Shown piece by piece: positions 13,834 to 21,755 of a stretch of 22,718 bases of DNA. The position numbers and the translations under genes are program-made. Every line of letters starts with the position of its first letter. The stretch's first letter is position 1. This stretch comes from an uncultured Bacteroidales bacterium (GTDB taxonomy: Bacteria > Bacteroidota > Bacteroidia > Bacteroidales > F082), in assembly GCA_937902805.1 (NCBI GenBank), contig CALEMB010000148.1, positions 1 to 22,718 of the forward strand, given 5' to 3'. The notes below the pieces were generated by a model. The model did no database searches. It saw only the letters and a program-made list of their open reading frames with translations, and had not been told where the DNA came from.

Positions 13834-13909
13834 GGCTGTCAGCTATCAGCCGTCAGCTATCAGCTTGGTAGCAACGAGGCTGATAGCTGATTGCTGACTG
13901 CTGACTGCC
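13834..13909. repeat. Imperfect inverted repeat built of TCAGC units (copy 2)
   Basis: It starts GGCTGTCAGCTATCAGCC, has a TTGGTAGCAACGAGG centre, and ends GCTGACTGCTGACTGCC. It has the same length (76 bases) and layout as the element at 947-1022, including the TCAGCTATCAGCTTG stretch and the start of the loop, but the arm units are partly swapped. It lies between the MBL-rubredoxin and AlkZ-related genes. Confidence 0.85.
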
Positions 13910-13926
13910 ATTTTAACCACGCCACA

Positions 13927-14868
13927 TCACGCCTTATTGAACTTCTCCTTGCCTTGCTTGCAGCGTGGGCATTTCCAGTCGTCGGGAAGGTCTTCGAAAG
14001 CCACGCCATCGTGCTCAGCAGGGTCATAGACATAACCGCAGATGGAGCAGATGTACTTACCAGAGGCCTCCTTCTTTGTAAAGTTCACTTCGGCAAGGAC
14101 GGTCGGCATAGGATGGCCGAGGTCCATCACGCGCTTGGCTTCCAAGTTCTCATAGCCTTGTGGCGAGTGGGTAGAGAGATATACGGTGGGGTTATTGCGT
14201 ACGAACTCGCGCACGCGGTCCAAGGTCTCGCGGGCGGCTGACAGGTCGTCGTACACCACTGAAAGCTTGTTCTCATACAAAGCCTCGTCCACGTATGTGA
14301 TGTCGCCTTGGAACATATAGAACAGGCCTTCGTTCTCAGCAATCACGAGGCTGTTGCCGTTAGTGTGTCCTTTGGCCTTGATGAACCACACGCCGTCGCA
14401 GATTTTCTGACTGTCGGGGAAATTGTGATACGCACCGTCGGTGAAGTGCACTGGCACAAGGTTGGACAGGCCTTGCAACTCGGCAGCTTGCATTTCGTCG
14501 GCATTTACAAAGATCTTCGCGTTGGGGAATGAACGGACTTCGCCGCTGTGGTCTGCGTGCTTGTGCGTGAGCAGGATTTTGGTCACTTGTTCGGGTCTGT
14601 AGCCCAATGCGGCCAAGGCATCCATATAACTGCAGATGTCTTTGCCGATGAAAGCGAGCGAAGTCTCTTCAGGGGCTCCCTCTGGGGTGCCTGCGGGAAG
14701 ACCTGTGTCCACCAAAATCACTTCCGAACCCGTGTCGATTACATAGTTCTGCAAGCTGCCGCGATAGCGGATGTTACGGTCAAACTTGTCAGGCCCTTCT
14801 TCGCCGCCAAAGGCAAAGGGCTGGGTATAGAACCCGTCTTTTCTGAATTTTACTGCTTTGATTTCCAT
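13927..14868 (-). CDS. MBL-fold metallo-hydrolase fused to rubredoxin
   Basis: 313 residues. Residues 1-265 form a metallo-beta-lactamase fold with THKHADH (His102, His104, Asp106, His107) and later ligands in AKGHTNGNS and QGDITYVDEAL, closest in layout to lactonase-type members. Residues 272-313 are a complete rubredoxin: CSIC (Cys274/277), GYVYDP, FEDLPDDWKCPRC (Cys300/303). The two lie in one uninterrupted frame. A flavodiiron-like electron-transfer role is conceivable, but the flavodoxin domain is absent. It is cytosolic and monocistronic as far as can be seen. Confidence 0.92.
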   Translation of the reverse strand: MEIKAVKFRKDGFYTQPFAFGGEEGPDKFDRNIRYRGSLQNYVIDTGSEVILVDTGLPAGTPEGAPEETSLAFIGKDICSYMDALAALGYRPEQVTKILLTHKHADHSGEVRSFPNAKIFVNADEMQAAELQGLSNLVPVHFTDGAYHNFPDSQKICDGVWFIKAKGHTNGNSLVIAENEGLFYMFQGDITYVDEALYENKLSVVYDDLSAARETLDRVREFVRNNPTVYLSTHSPQGYENLEAKRVMDLGHPMPTVLAEVNFTKKEASGKYICSICGYVYDPAEHDGVAFEDLPDDWKCPRCKQGKEKFNKA

Positions 14869-14901
14869 ATTCGTATATGAGATAAATTACGTTTGAGGTT
14901 A

Positions 14902-14909
14902 CAAAAATA
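14902..14909 (-). promoter_or_regulatory. Bacteroidetes -7 element (TATTTTTG) for the MBL-rubredoxin gene
   Basis: On the minus strand TATTTTTG matches TAnnTTTG, 33 bases before the ATG at 14868. Confidence 0.55.
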
Positions 14910-14990
14910 CAAATTATTTTCTTTCTTTTTTTCAACAGAATACTCTTCTCGAAACACTAAAAGGCTGTTGTCTTTAAGGATTTGAACTTT

Positions 14991-15025
14991 TTTGTTCAAC
15001 ATTTTCCAAAGTTTGTCTATCTTTG
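14991..15025 (+). promoter_or_regulatory. Promoter of the PLD-helicase/methyltransferase module
   Basis: TTTG (14991-14994) and TATCTTTG (15018-15025, TAnnTTTG) are 23 bases apart, slightly wider than usual. Transcription would start near 15030, giving a leader of about 257 bases before the helicase ATG. This promoter lies in the 419-base gene-free stretch 14869-15287, which also holds the MBL promoter and the structured leader; nothing else was recognised there. Confidence 0.55.
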
Positions 15026-15110
15026 CCCTCATCAACCCAAAAAGAACATACCAACACAGAAGATAATTGATTAAATAACATATTGATATAAAGCGTTTTT
15101 GCTTTTCAAG

Positions 15111-15220
15111 TGGACCGAAATCTGGACAATTTCGAATACCCTAACGAGAAAGCGGAAATGCTCACGGTATATCCGTGGGCTTTCTCGTTTTGGGGTATGG
15201 CAGTCCAGAGCCTCGGTCCA
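15111..15220 (+). ncRNA. Rod-shaped structured RNA in the helicase leader
   Basis: Five nested helices stack into one 110-base rod. TGGACCGA (15111-15118) pairs with TCGGTCCA (15213-15220), and TCTGGAC (15121-15127) with GTCCAGA (15203-15209). ATACCC (15136-15141) pairs with GGGTAT (15193-15198), and AACGAGAAAGC (15143-15153) with GCTTTCTCGTT (15179-15189). CACGG (15163-15167) pairs with CCGTG (15173-15177). That makes 37 pairs, separated by internal loops. A short hairpin followed by five T lies at 15223-15244, which could end a separate small RNA. It matches no riboswitch or RNA family I recognise. It could also be a small mobile hairpin element in the DNA. Confidence 0.5.
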
Positions 15221-15245
15221 GACAGAAGTTCACGGATTCTTTTTG

Positions 15246-15285
15246 TGGCTCATAAGAAGGGCGAAGCGCTCAAAACGCCAAGCCA
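15246..15285 (+). promoter_or_regulatory. Hairpin next to the helicase start codon
   Basis: TGGCT (15246-15250) pairs with AGCCA (15281-15285), and inside it GGCG (15260-15263) pairs with CGCC (15276-15279). It ends two bases before the ATG at 15288, so folding would cover the ribosome landing site. This suggests translational control of the restriction-like gene. Confidence 0.4.
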
Positions 15286-15287
15286 TA

Positions 15288-18200
15288 ATGAGTACCAAGT
15301 TCTTCAATAATACCGAGACGAGGCTGATGGACAAATTCCACGGCATCGCCGCTGCCATGGCCAACTTCGACATCTTTCATGCCGTGGTTGGCTATTTTCG
15401 TTCCAGCGGCTACTTCAAACTGCGCAAGGAATTGGAAAATGTCACCGAGATCCGTATCCTTGTCGGCATCAATATCGACAACCTCTTCCGCCAATCGCAA
15501 GTCACTGGCAAGTTTTTCTTTGAGAACAAAGAAGCAACCCTTGAACAGTATTGCGAGGACTTCCTTCGTGATGTTTACCAGTCCGAATACTCCTCAGAAG
15601 TCGATGAAGGCATCCGTCAGTTCTGCGCTGACATTGCCAACAATCGGTTGCAGTTGCGCATCCATCCCACCAAAGACCTTCACGCGAAATTCTACCTCTG
15701 CTTGCCGAAAAACCATAATGAACATAGCGATGGCTGGGTCATCATGGGTAGCAGCAACCTCAGCGCCCAGGGTCTCGGCACCACCGAACCGCCACGCTAC
15801 GAATTGAACGTGGCCATGAAGGACTACGACGATGTGCATTACTGCGAGGTAGAGTTTCAAAGCCTTTGGAAAGATGCCATCCCAGTGACCATGGACGATG
15901 TGAATCCTATCGTTGGCAAAACCCATCTGACCCCAGAGGAACATCAGCCCACGCCCTACGAACTTTATATGCGAATGCTCATCGACCATTTCGGTGATCA
16001 GGTCGAAGACGACTTTATTCCTCATCTGCCTGATAATTACGACAACCTTACCTACCAACGTGACGCAGTAGTGCAAGGCTATAATATCATGATGCAGCAT
16101 GGTGGATGTTTCATTGCCGATGTGGTGGGTTTGGGCAAAACCGTGGTGGCAGCTATGATTGCCCAGCGGTTTATCGCCGCCAACGGCAACAACACCCGTA
16201 TTCTTGTCATCTTCCCTCCTGCGGTGCAAAGCAATTGGGAAGACACTTTCCGCGATTTCCAAATCAAAAACAACTATAGCCAGTTTGTCAGCAACGGAAG
16301 CTTGGATAAGGTCATTGAGGGCACCAACAACTACAGCCAGCCTGGTTATTACGACCTCATCATCGTTGATGAGGCACACAATTTCCGTCACGACAGCACA
16401 GGCAATTACGACCTGCTGCAACGCATCTGTAAGTCAGCACGATTGAACAAAGGCAATGTCAAAGGCAACAAGCGCGTGTTGCTGCTTTCAGCCACGCCCC
16501 TTAACAACACGCCCGAAGACATCAAGAACCAACTGTTGTTGTTCCAGGACACCGCCCGTTGCACGATTGATGGTGTTTCCAACATTGCCGACACCTTTGC
16601 CCCTTGGATTAAGGAATTCAAGAGCCTCATGTCGCAACGTCGCACCTTGAGTGCCGAGTCCCTTACCAGCCGCATCGATGGCATCAATCAGGAACTTCGC
16701 CATAAAGTGTTGGAGAAGGTGATGGTGCGCCGTACCCGCAGCAATATCCAGCATGAGCCTCGCTATGCCAACGAGATACACTTCCCTCAGTTGCTCGACC
16801 CTACCGACCGCACTTACAAGATGTCGCCTGAATTGCAGCTGCTTTTCTGGGATACTTACAAGAAACTTGTGGACACGCCTTCGGCCAACTTGAAAGAGGC
16901 CAATTCCGACATGTTCGACGGCAGCGGCCTGAATTATGCCCGCTACCGAGCCATTGAGTATTGCCCTTCCTACAAAGTTCCTTCTGGGAAAATGGCAAAG
17001 CACATGGCCGATTCGTTGGCTTCCATCTATCAGACACACATGGTCAAACGCTTGGAAAGTAGTTTCGATGCTTTCAAGAAATCGCTTCACACCCTACTTG
17101 ATGCCACTAAAGGAATGATTAAGATGTTCGAGGAAGACAAGGTCATCATCGCACCCGATTTGAATGTGAAAAAGCTGCAAGCTGACGGCATGGAGTTGGA
17201 CGAAATCATTGAACTGGCCATCGGCAAGGGACTCGACCAGAAAGAGATTCTCTTCCATGCCGCCGACTTCCTGCCTGATTTCTTACCCATGTTGGAATAC
17301 GATGCCGAGGTATTGGACAAATTGTGCAAGCGATGGGAGAAAGTGAAATCCGACCCCAAACTGGAACTCTTCATCACCATGTTGCAAGGCGAATTGTTCG
17401 ACAAGAAGAAGAACCCTGGCGGCAAACTCGTGGTGTTCAGCGAAAGCGTGGATACCGTCAATTATTTGGAAAGGGAGTTGAAACAACGCTTGAATCGCAG
17501 CGACATTCTTGCCGTTTGCGCCAAAAGTCGCAACCGTCTGCGCGACACCATCAAAGCCAACTTTGACGCAAAGTATAAGAAAGAATGGCATAACGACTAT
17601 AACATCATCATCACTTCCGATGTGTTGGCCGAGGGCGTCAACCTGCATCGGGCCAATGTGATTGTCAACTACGACAGTCCGTGGAACGCCACCCGACTGA
17701 TGCAACGCATCGGCCGTGTGAACCGTATCGGATCCACCGCCAACGCGATTCACAATTATATGTTCTATCCTTCCGACCCAGGTGATGCCATCATCAGCCT
17801 GAAGAAAAACTCCCTCATCAAATTGCAGAGCTTCCATTCCGCCCTTGGCGAGGACACCAGAATCTATTCACATGATGAAATGGTGCATGAGTTCAAACTC
17901 TTCAATGCCGATGTCCGCGATGAAACCGACCGCAGCCTGGAACTGCTGAGCGAAGTACGTGTACTTCACGACACCAATTCCGCACTATACCGTAAAATCA
18001 AGCAGTTGCCTCCCAAGAGTCGTTGCGCCCGTCTCGCTACACAAACGGCTCCTTCTTCACACACGATTTCTTATTTGTCATCGCCTTATAAAAAGGCTTA
18101 CTACCTCGTTAGCGACACCACCCGAGAACTCTCATTCCTTGAAGCTGCCGACCTCTTCCGTGCGGAACCTGGTGAAAAAGCCGTACCTTTTGGAGATGGC

Positions 18201-18605
18201 TTGCAACTCCACTACGAGCAGGTACGGAAAGCTTTGGCGCAATACACCCTCGACCAGCAGAGCGAGGTTCAAGAAGAAAAGCTCAAAATCGGCAGCAAGG
18301 ACAACGATGCCAAGAAAGCCGCCGCTTTCCTGCGTGAAATACGCCCCTTGTTCGATGATGATGGTCGCCATACCGTTGACCGCTTGAAACAGATTGTGGA
18401 ACGCGGAACCTACAACCAACTGGCCGATGCCTTGAACCGCATTTCAAAAAAGCAAAAGAAAGAGCCTTTGCCATCCATAAAAATCCTGGAACAACTTGAA
18501 GAGTTGGACAAACGCTACAGCCAACCAGAAACGCCAACTGCCACCAAACAAGTGGCACTCACCACAGCTGACATCATATTAAGCGAAACATTCATATTTT
18601 TATAA
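15288..18605 (+). CDS. PLD-like nuclease fused to SNF2-type helicase (restriction/translocase subunit)
   Basis: 1105 residues from the ATG at 15288. The frame stays open back to 15099, but that part overlaps the structured leader and was rejected. Residues 20-200 are a phospholipase-D-like nuclease with LHAKFYLC (His132, Lys134) and GSSNLSAQGL. Residues 250-470 are the helicase N-lobe: Walker A VVGLGKT (Lys284), DEAH at 361-364 and LLLSATPLNN. The C-lobe follows, with VVFSESVDTVNYL, ITSDVLAEGVNLHRANVIVN and the arginine finger motif QRIGRVNRIG at about 806-815. The C-terminal 280 residues are charged and helical. It most likely translocates on and cuts unmodified DNA together with the methyltransferase downstream. 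This is a known broad family combination (PLD plus SF2 helicase), but the exact system type is not assigned. Confidence 0.88.
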   Translation: MSTKFFNNTETRLMDKFHGIAAAMANFDIFHAVVGYFRSSGYFKLRKELENVTEIRILVGINIDNLFRQSQVTGKFFFENKEATLEQYCEDFLRDVYQSEYSSEVDEGIRQFCADIANNRLQLRIHPTKDLHAKFYLCLPKNHNEHSDGWVIMGSSNLSAQGLGTTEPPRYELNVAMKDYDDVHYCEVEFQSLWKDAIPVTMDDVNPIVGKTHLTPEEHQPTPYELYMRMLIDHFGDQVEDDFIPHLPDNYDNLTYQRDAVVQGYNIMMQHGGCFIADVVGLGKTVVAAMIAQRFIAANGNNTRILVIFPPAVQSNWEDTFRDFQIKNNYSQFVSNGSLDKVIEGTNNYSQPGYYDLIIVDEAHNFRHDSTGNYDLLQRICKSARLNKGNVKGNKRVLLLSATPLNNTPEDIKNQLLLFQDTARCTIDGVSNIADTFAPWIKEFKSLMSQRRTLSAESLTSRIDGINQELRHKVLEKVMVRRTRSNIQHEPRYANEIHFPQLLDPTDRTYKMSPELQLLFWDTYKKLVDTPSANLKEANSDMFDGSGLNYARYRAIEYCPSYKVPSGKMAKHMADSLASIYQTHMVKRLESSFDAFKKSLHTLLDATKGMIKMFEEDKVIIAPDLNVKKLQADGMELDEIIELAIGKGLDQKEILFHAADFLPDFLPMLEYDAEVLDKLCKRWEKVKSDPKLELFITMLQGELFDKKKNPGGKLVVFSESVDTVNYLERELKQRLNRSDILAVCAKSRNRLRDTIKANFDAKYKKEWHNDYNIIITSDVLAEGVNLHRANVIVNYDSPWNATRLMQRIGRVNRIGSTANAIHNYMFYPSDPGDAIISLKKNSLIKLQSFHSALGEDTRIYSHDEMVHEFKLFNADVRDETDRSLELLSEVRVLHDTNSALYRKIKQLPPKSRCARLATQTAPSSHTISYLSSPYKKAYYLVSDTTRELSFLEAADLFRAEPGEKAVPFGDGLQLHYEQVRKALAQYTLDQQSEVQEEKLKIGSKDNDAKKAAAFLREIRPLFDDDGRHTVDRLKQIVERGTYNQLADALNRISKKQKKEPLPSIKILEQLEELDKRYSQPETPTATKQVALTTADIILSETFIFL

Positions 18606-18628
18606 GTAAATGTTTATAAACAGTTTAC
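18606..18628. repeat. Palindrome directly after the helicase stop
   Basis: TGTTTATAAACA (18611-18622) is a perfect palindrome flanked by GTAAA and TTTAC, giving a 23-base hairpin with one bulged G. It starts at the base after the TAA. There is no T-run, so it is not a clear terminator; it may protect the transcript end or reduce read-through. Confidence 0.5.
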
Positions 18629-18669
18629 ATATTGAATTGAGCATGGGAATGACTATCCTTAAGCCTTTT

Positions 18670-18759
18670 CCGTCATGGCGGAGAAACATCCGCCATCTCC
18701 TGAGCGCAAAGACGACACCTTTCTGTTCAGGAGATTGCGGGTCAAGCCCGCAATGACGG
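18670..18759. repeat. Cross-shaped dispersed repeat between helicase and methyltransferase
   Basis: The outer arms CCGTCAT (18670-18676) and ATGACGG (18753-18759) and the middle arms ATCTCCTGA (18695-18703) and TCAGGAGAT (18728-18736) are inverted. Two side hairpins, GGCGGA/TCCGCC (18677-18694) and TTGCGGG/CCCGCAA (18735-18753), lie between them. On the minus strand the right part would read as the peptide HCGLDPQSP, a well-known false translation of this kind of genome repeat. It fills most of the 216-base gap; the rest holds nothing I recognise apart from a weak promoter-like site. Confidence 0.8.
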
Positions 18760-18797
18760 TTTGGCTTCAAGTCCTGTGTCTCTTTAATTAAGTTGTT

Positions 18798-18805
18798 TAA
18801 TCTTG
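18798..18805 (+). promoter_or_regulatory. Weak -7-like site before the methyltransferase
   Basis: TAATCTTG differs from TAnnTTTG at one position and lies 16 bases before the ATG at 18822. It could allow methyltransferase expression independent of the helicase, which would protect the host DNA. Confidence 0.25.
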
Positions 18806-18821
18806 CCAAATCTCTAAAAAA

Positions 18822-21755
18822 ATGAACACCTCCATCATACGACAAATCTTCCAGTCGAAATTCGATTACCCAACCTACTGTAACGAAGTAGTCCACAACG
18901 TTTTCGGTTGCAACGATATTTCCACCCGTCCCGAGTTGCTTGATACCACAGCAGATGGCGACAACAGTTATTACATAGGTCGCCAAACCGATGCCGATGG
19001 TCGTGAACTCGGCTTTTTCTACACCCGTGTTGCCCAAGGCAGCGATGTGCGCCGCAAGCGTGTTGGGTTGCGCAAGATGATTGCTCCTTACCTGAAATAC
19101 GATGTCGATGCCGCCATTGCCGTTTTTGCCGACGAAAACCACTGGCGTTTGTCGTACATCTGCGACATGAAAGAAGGTGTCACCAACGCAAAACGGTTCT
19201 CGTACATCTTAGGCGACGAGCAGGGGCAGTATAAGACACCCTTGGAGCGACTTGATACCATATACGCCAAAAGAGGAAGGTTTGTCTTAAATGACTTGCG
19301 CGAAGCTTTCTCCGTCGATGCACTCAGTGACGAATTCTTTGACGAGTATCATATCCACTACGACCGCATTGTGGCTGAGTTAGCCCGACAAGGAAAGACG
19401 GGTGCCGTGTATCATGATTATGTGAAGAAACTGATGGGACGCATCGTCTTTCTGCATTTCCTGCAAAAGAAAGGCTGGCTTTGTGGCGATACCAACTTCA
19501 TGATCAACACTTTCAGCCAAAGCACCCGCAGGAGCGACTATTTGGAAAGCGTGCTTGAGCCGCTTTTCTTTGGCATTCTCAACACCGAACCCGCCAAACG
19601 CGAGCAAGTTTTCAGCAGGAACGGTTGGCAACAAGGTTTGGTGGAAAAATGGGCGACCATCCCTTACCTCAATGGAGGTCTATTTGAACGTGATGACATT
19701 GACGACCTAAGGATTATTCTGCCCGAATCCATCTTCAGCAATCTTTTCTTCTTCTTGGCTTCCTACAACTTCACCGTCGACGAGAACGACCCCGACGATG
19801 CCGAGATTGGTGTTGACCCCGAAATGTTGGGCAAGATTTTCGAGAGCCTTTTGGAAGACAACAAAGCCAAAGGTGCCTTCTACACGCCCAAGGAAATTGT
19901 GCGCTATATGTGCAAGGAGTCGCTGATAGCCCATCTCGCATCCAAGCTGCCCGATGTTGCTGATGGTGTTGTTCGTGCCTTTGTGGAAAGCCATGAGATG
20001 CAGCCTGAGTTGGAGCCTTACCGCGACAACCTTGAAAGTGCCTTACGTGAGGTAAAGATATGCGACCCGGCCATTGGTTCAGGTGCATTCCCTATGGGCT
20101 TGCTGAATGAGTTGTGGCGTTGCCGCGAAGCCTTGGGTACGCAGATGTCGCGCCTGCAACTGAAAAAGGAGATTATCGAAAACAACATCTATGGCGTGGA
20201 CATCGAGCGCGGTGCCATCGACATCGCCCGTTTGCGCTTCTGGTTGAGCATCGTGGTGGACAGCGAAAAGGCGGAGCCACTGCCCAACTTTGACTACAAG
20301 TTCATGCAGGGCAACAGCCTGATTGAGAGTTATGGCGGTTTCGACCTCAGCCGCATCGCGGGCAAGACCGTTGGCCGTCCATCCATCTCCACGCAACTGG
20401 TGATTGGTCTCGACAGCGACTTGAGCAGAAAAAACCTTCAAAAGTTGTTGCATGAGTATTTCTCCGTCACCGACCATCAGAAGAAAGCCACCATGCGCCA
20501 CGCCATCAACGCCGAGGTGAAGACCCTCATCCGCGAAAGTGTCGGCGGCACTCCGACCTTCCTCGCCAAGTTGGAGCAACTCGACCCTTCCGCCAACCAA
20601 GATTTTTTCCTTTGGCACACTTGGTTTAAGGACATCTTCGACAAGGGCGGGTTTGATATTGTCATTGGAAATCCGCCGTATGTAAATATTGCAAATCTCA
20701 CAGACGATAATGTCAGAAAACAGTATCAAAAAAACTATAAAACTGTAAAGAACAAGAGCGATTTATACAGTATCTTTACAGAAAGAGCTCATCATCTTTT
20801 AAAGCCGAGGGGGATTTGTTCGTACATTTTCTCAAATAGTTGGTTGGGAACAGATAGTTTTTCATTGTTCAGGAAATTTTTAGTCGAGGAAACAAGAGTT
20901 CTTAAACTTGTGGATTTGCCGGATAAAGTTTTCGAAAACGCTACTGTAAAGACATGCATCATTCTGTTTTCAAAAGATAAAGCAAGTTCAAATACAATCG
21001 TTTTAGAAAACTGGGACGGGACCTCGTTTTCCATTATGAATCACAGTCTAACGTACCAAAGTATTAGACAATATGAGAATTTTCCTTTTTCATTCGAAGA
21101 GAACATTGACTTGTCAAAGGTTAATGTGATTAAATTGGGAGAAATTGCGCATTTTTCTTTAGGAATAAAGACCAGCAATGACAAACGTTTTATTAGCAAT
21201 GAAGCCTTTTTGGAAGACAGTTATCGCCTCATTAGAGGAAGAAATATTCAAAGATACAACACCCCTCAAAGTTCAGAATGGATTTGGTACAGACCAGATT
21301 TGTTTATGGAAAAAGTTGGTGCGGGTCCAAGACAACTTGAGTTTTTTCTTACTTCACCTAAAATCATCATCCAAGACATTGCCACAGAAATATGCGCAAC
21401 TATTGATGAAAACATGTACTTATGTAATGATACCATTAACCTAATTTACAAGTTAAACAATTCATATTCATTTAATTACATATTGGGACTAATTAATTCC
21501 AAAGCCGTCCGTTTTTGGCATAAAAAGGTATTCCCAGAAGGACTACATGTAAAGATATATCAGCTGAAGGAAATACCGATTCCAGTTGTTTCAGTGACAC
21601 ATCAGAAACCAATAATAGATATTGTAAATGAGATAATAGAGACAAAACGAGACAATCCTTGTGCTGACACATCTGTCTTGGAAAAAGAAATAGACAGGTT
21701 GGTTTACAAACTCTATAATCTCACGGATGAAGAAATTGGGGTAATTGAGCAATAA
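18822..21755 (+). CDS. Eco57I-like adenine-N6 DNA methyltransferase with its own target-recognition domain
   Basis: 977 residues. Residues 1-400 are an N-terminal and helical connector region (LKKLMGRIVFLHFLQKKGWL is similar in type; EMLGKIFESLLEDNKAKGAFYTPKEIV leads into the catalytic domain). Motif I is DPAIGSGAF (415-423), with YGVDIERGAIDIARLRFWLS after it, and motif IV is NPPY (617-620), so it methylates adenine N6 using S-adenosylmethionine. About residues 750-950 form a TaqI-like specificity domain (LGIKTSNDKRF, RLIRGRNIQRY, WYRPDLF, LGLINSKAVRFWH), so no separate S subunit is needed. No nuclease motif is evident here, so cutting is left to the PLD-helicase. From about 20,650 the G+C content drops sharply, see findings. 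The stop overlaps the next gene. Confidence 0.9.
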   Translation: MNTSIIRQIFQSKFDYPTYCNEVVHNVFGCNDISTRPELLDTTADGDNSYYIGRQTDADGRELGFFYTRVAQGSDVRRKRVGLRKMIAPYLKYDVDAAIAVFADENHWRLSYICDMKEGVTNAKRFSYILGDEQGQYKTPLERLDTIYAKRGRFVLNDLREAFSVDALSDEFFDEYHIHYDRIVAELARQGKTGAVYHDYVKKLMGRIVFLHFLQKKGWLCGDTNFMINTFSQSTRRSDYLESVLEPLFFGILNTEPAKREQVFSRNGWQQGLVEKWATIPYLNGGLFERDDIDDLRIILPESIFSNLFFFLASYNFTVDENDPDDAEIGVDPEMLGKIFESLLEDNKAKGAFYTPKEIVRYMCKESLIAHLASKLPDVADGVVRAFVESHEMQPELEPYRDNLESALREVKICDPAIGSGAFPMGLLNELWRCREALGTQMSRLQLKKEIIENNIYGVDIERGAIDIARLRFWLSIVVDSEKAEPLPNFDYKFMQGNSLIESYGGFDLSRIAGKTVGRPSISTQLVIGLDSDLSRKNLQKLLHEYFSVTDHQKKATMRHAINAEVKTLIRESVGGTPTFLAKLEQLDPSANQDFFLWHTWFKDIFDKGGFDIVIGNPPYVNIANLTDDNVRKQYQKNYKTVKNKSDLYSIFTERAHHLLKPRGICSYIFSNSWLGTDSFSLFRKFLVEETRVLKLVDLPDKVFENATVKTCIILFSKDKASSNTIVLENWDGTSFSIMNHSLTYQSIRQYENFPFSFEENIDLSKVNVIKLGEIAHFSLGIKTSNDKRFISNEAFLEDSYRLIRGRNIQRYNTPQSSEWIWYRPDLFMEKVGAGPRQLEFFLTSPKIIIQDIATEICATIDENMYLCNDTINLIYKLNNSYSFNYILGLINSKAVRFWHKKVFPEGLHVKIYQLKEIPIPVVSVTHQKPIIDIVNEIIETKRDNPCADTSVLEKEIDRLVYKLYNLTDEEIGVIEQ

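Noticed and set aside
15111..15220. 6S RNA, SRP RNA, integron attC site or retron RNA as identity of the rod
   Set aside because: It is shorter than 6S and lacks its large central bubble; no SRP apical motif; no RYYYAAC/GTTRRRY pair at suitable ends; no reverse transcriptase in the window.
15099..15287. N-terminal extension of the PLD-helicase by 63 residues from 15099
   Set aside because: It uses a non-ATG start, the peptide is basic and unlike the rest, and it is encoded by the stems of the structured leader. ATG 15288 gives a normal PLD start.
15110..15310. 66-residue reading frame from a GTG within the leader
   Set aside because: It spans the rod hairpin and overlaps the helicase start in another frame; no domain recognised. 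Possible as a leader peptide, but the base pairing explains the sequence better.
15594..16421. 275-residue minus-strand frame antisense to the helicase
   Set aside because: Shadow frame; the plus strand carries Walker A and DEAH motifs.
16488..17090. 200-residue minus-strand frame antisense to the helicase
   Set aside because: Shadow frame with no domain; the plus strand is clearly coding.
18600..19142. 180-residue minus-strand frame
   Set aside because: Antisense to the methyltransferase start and contains the HCGLDPQSP false peptide of a dispersed repeat.
15288..21755. DISARM system
   Set aside because: PLD, helicase and methylase are present, but PLD and helicase are fused and no DrmA or DrmB is visible in the window.
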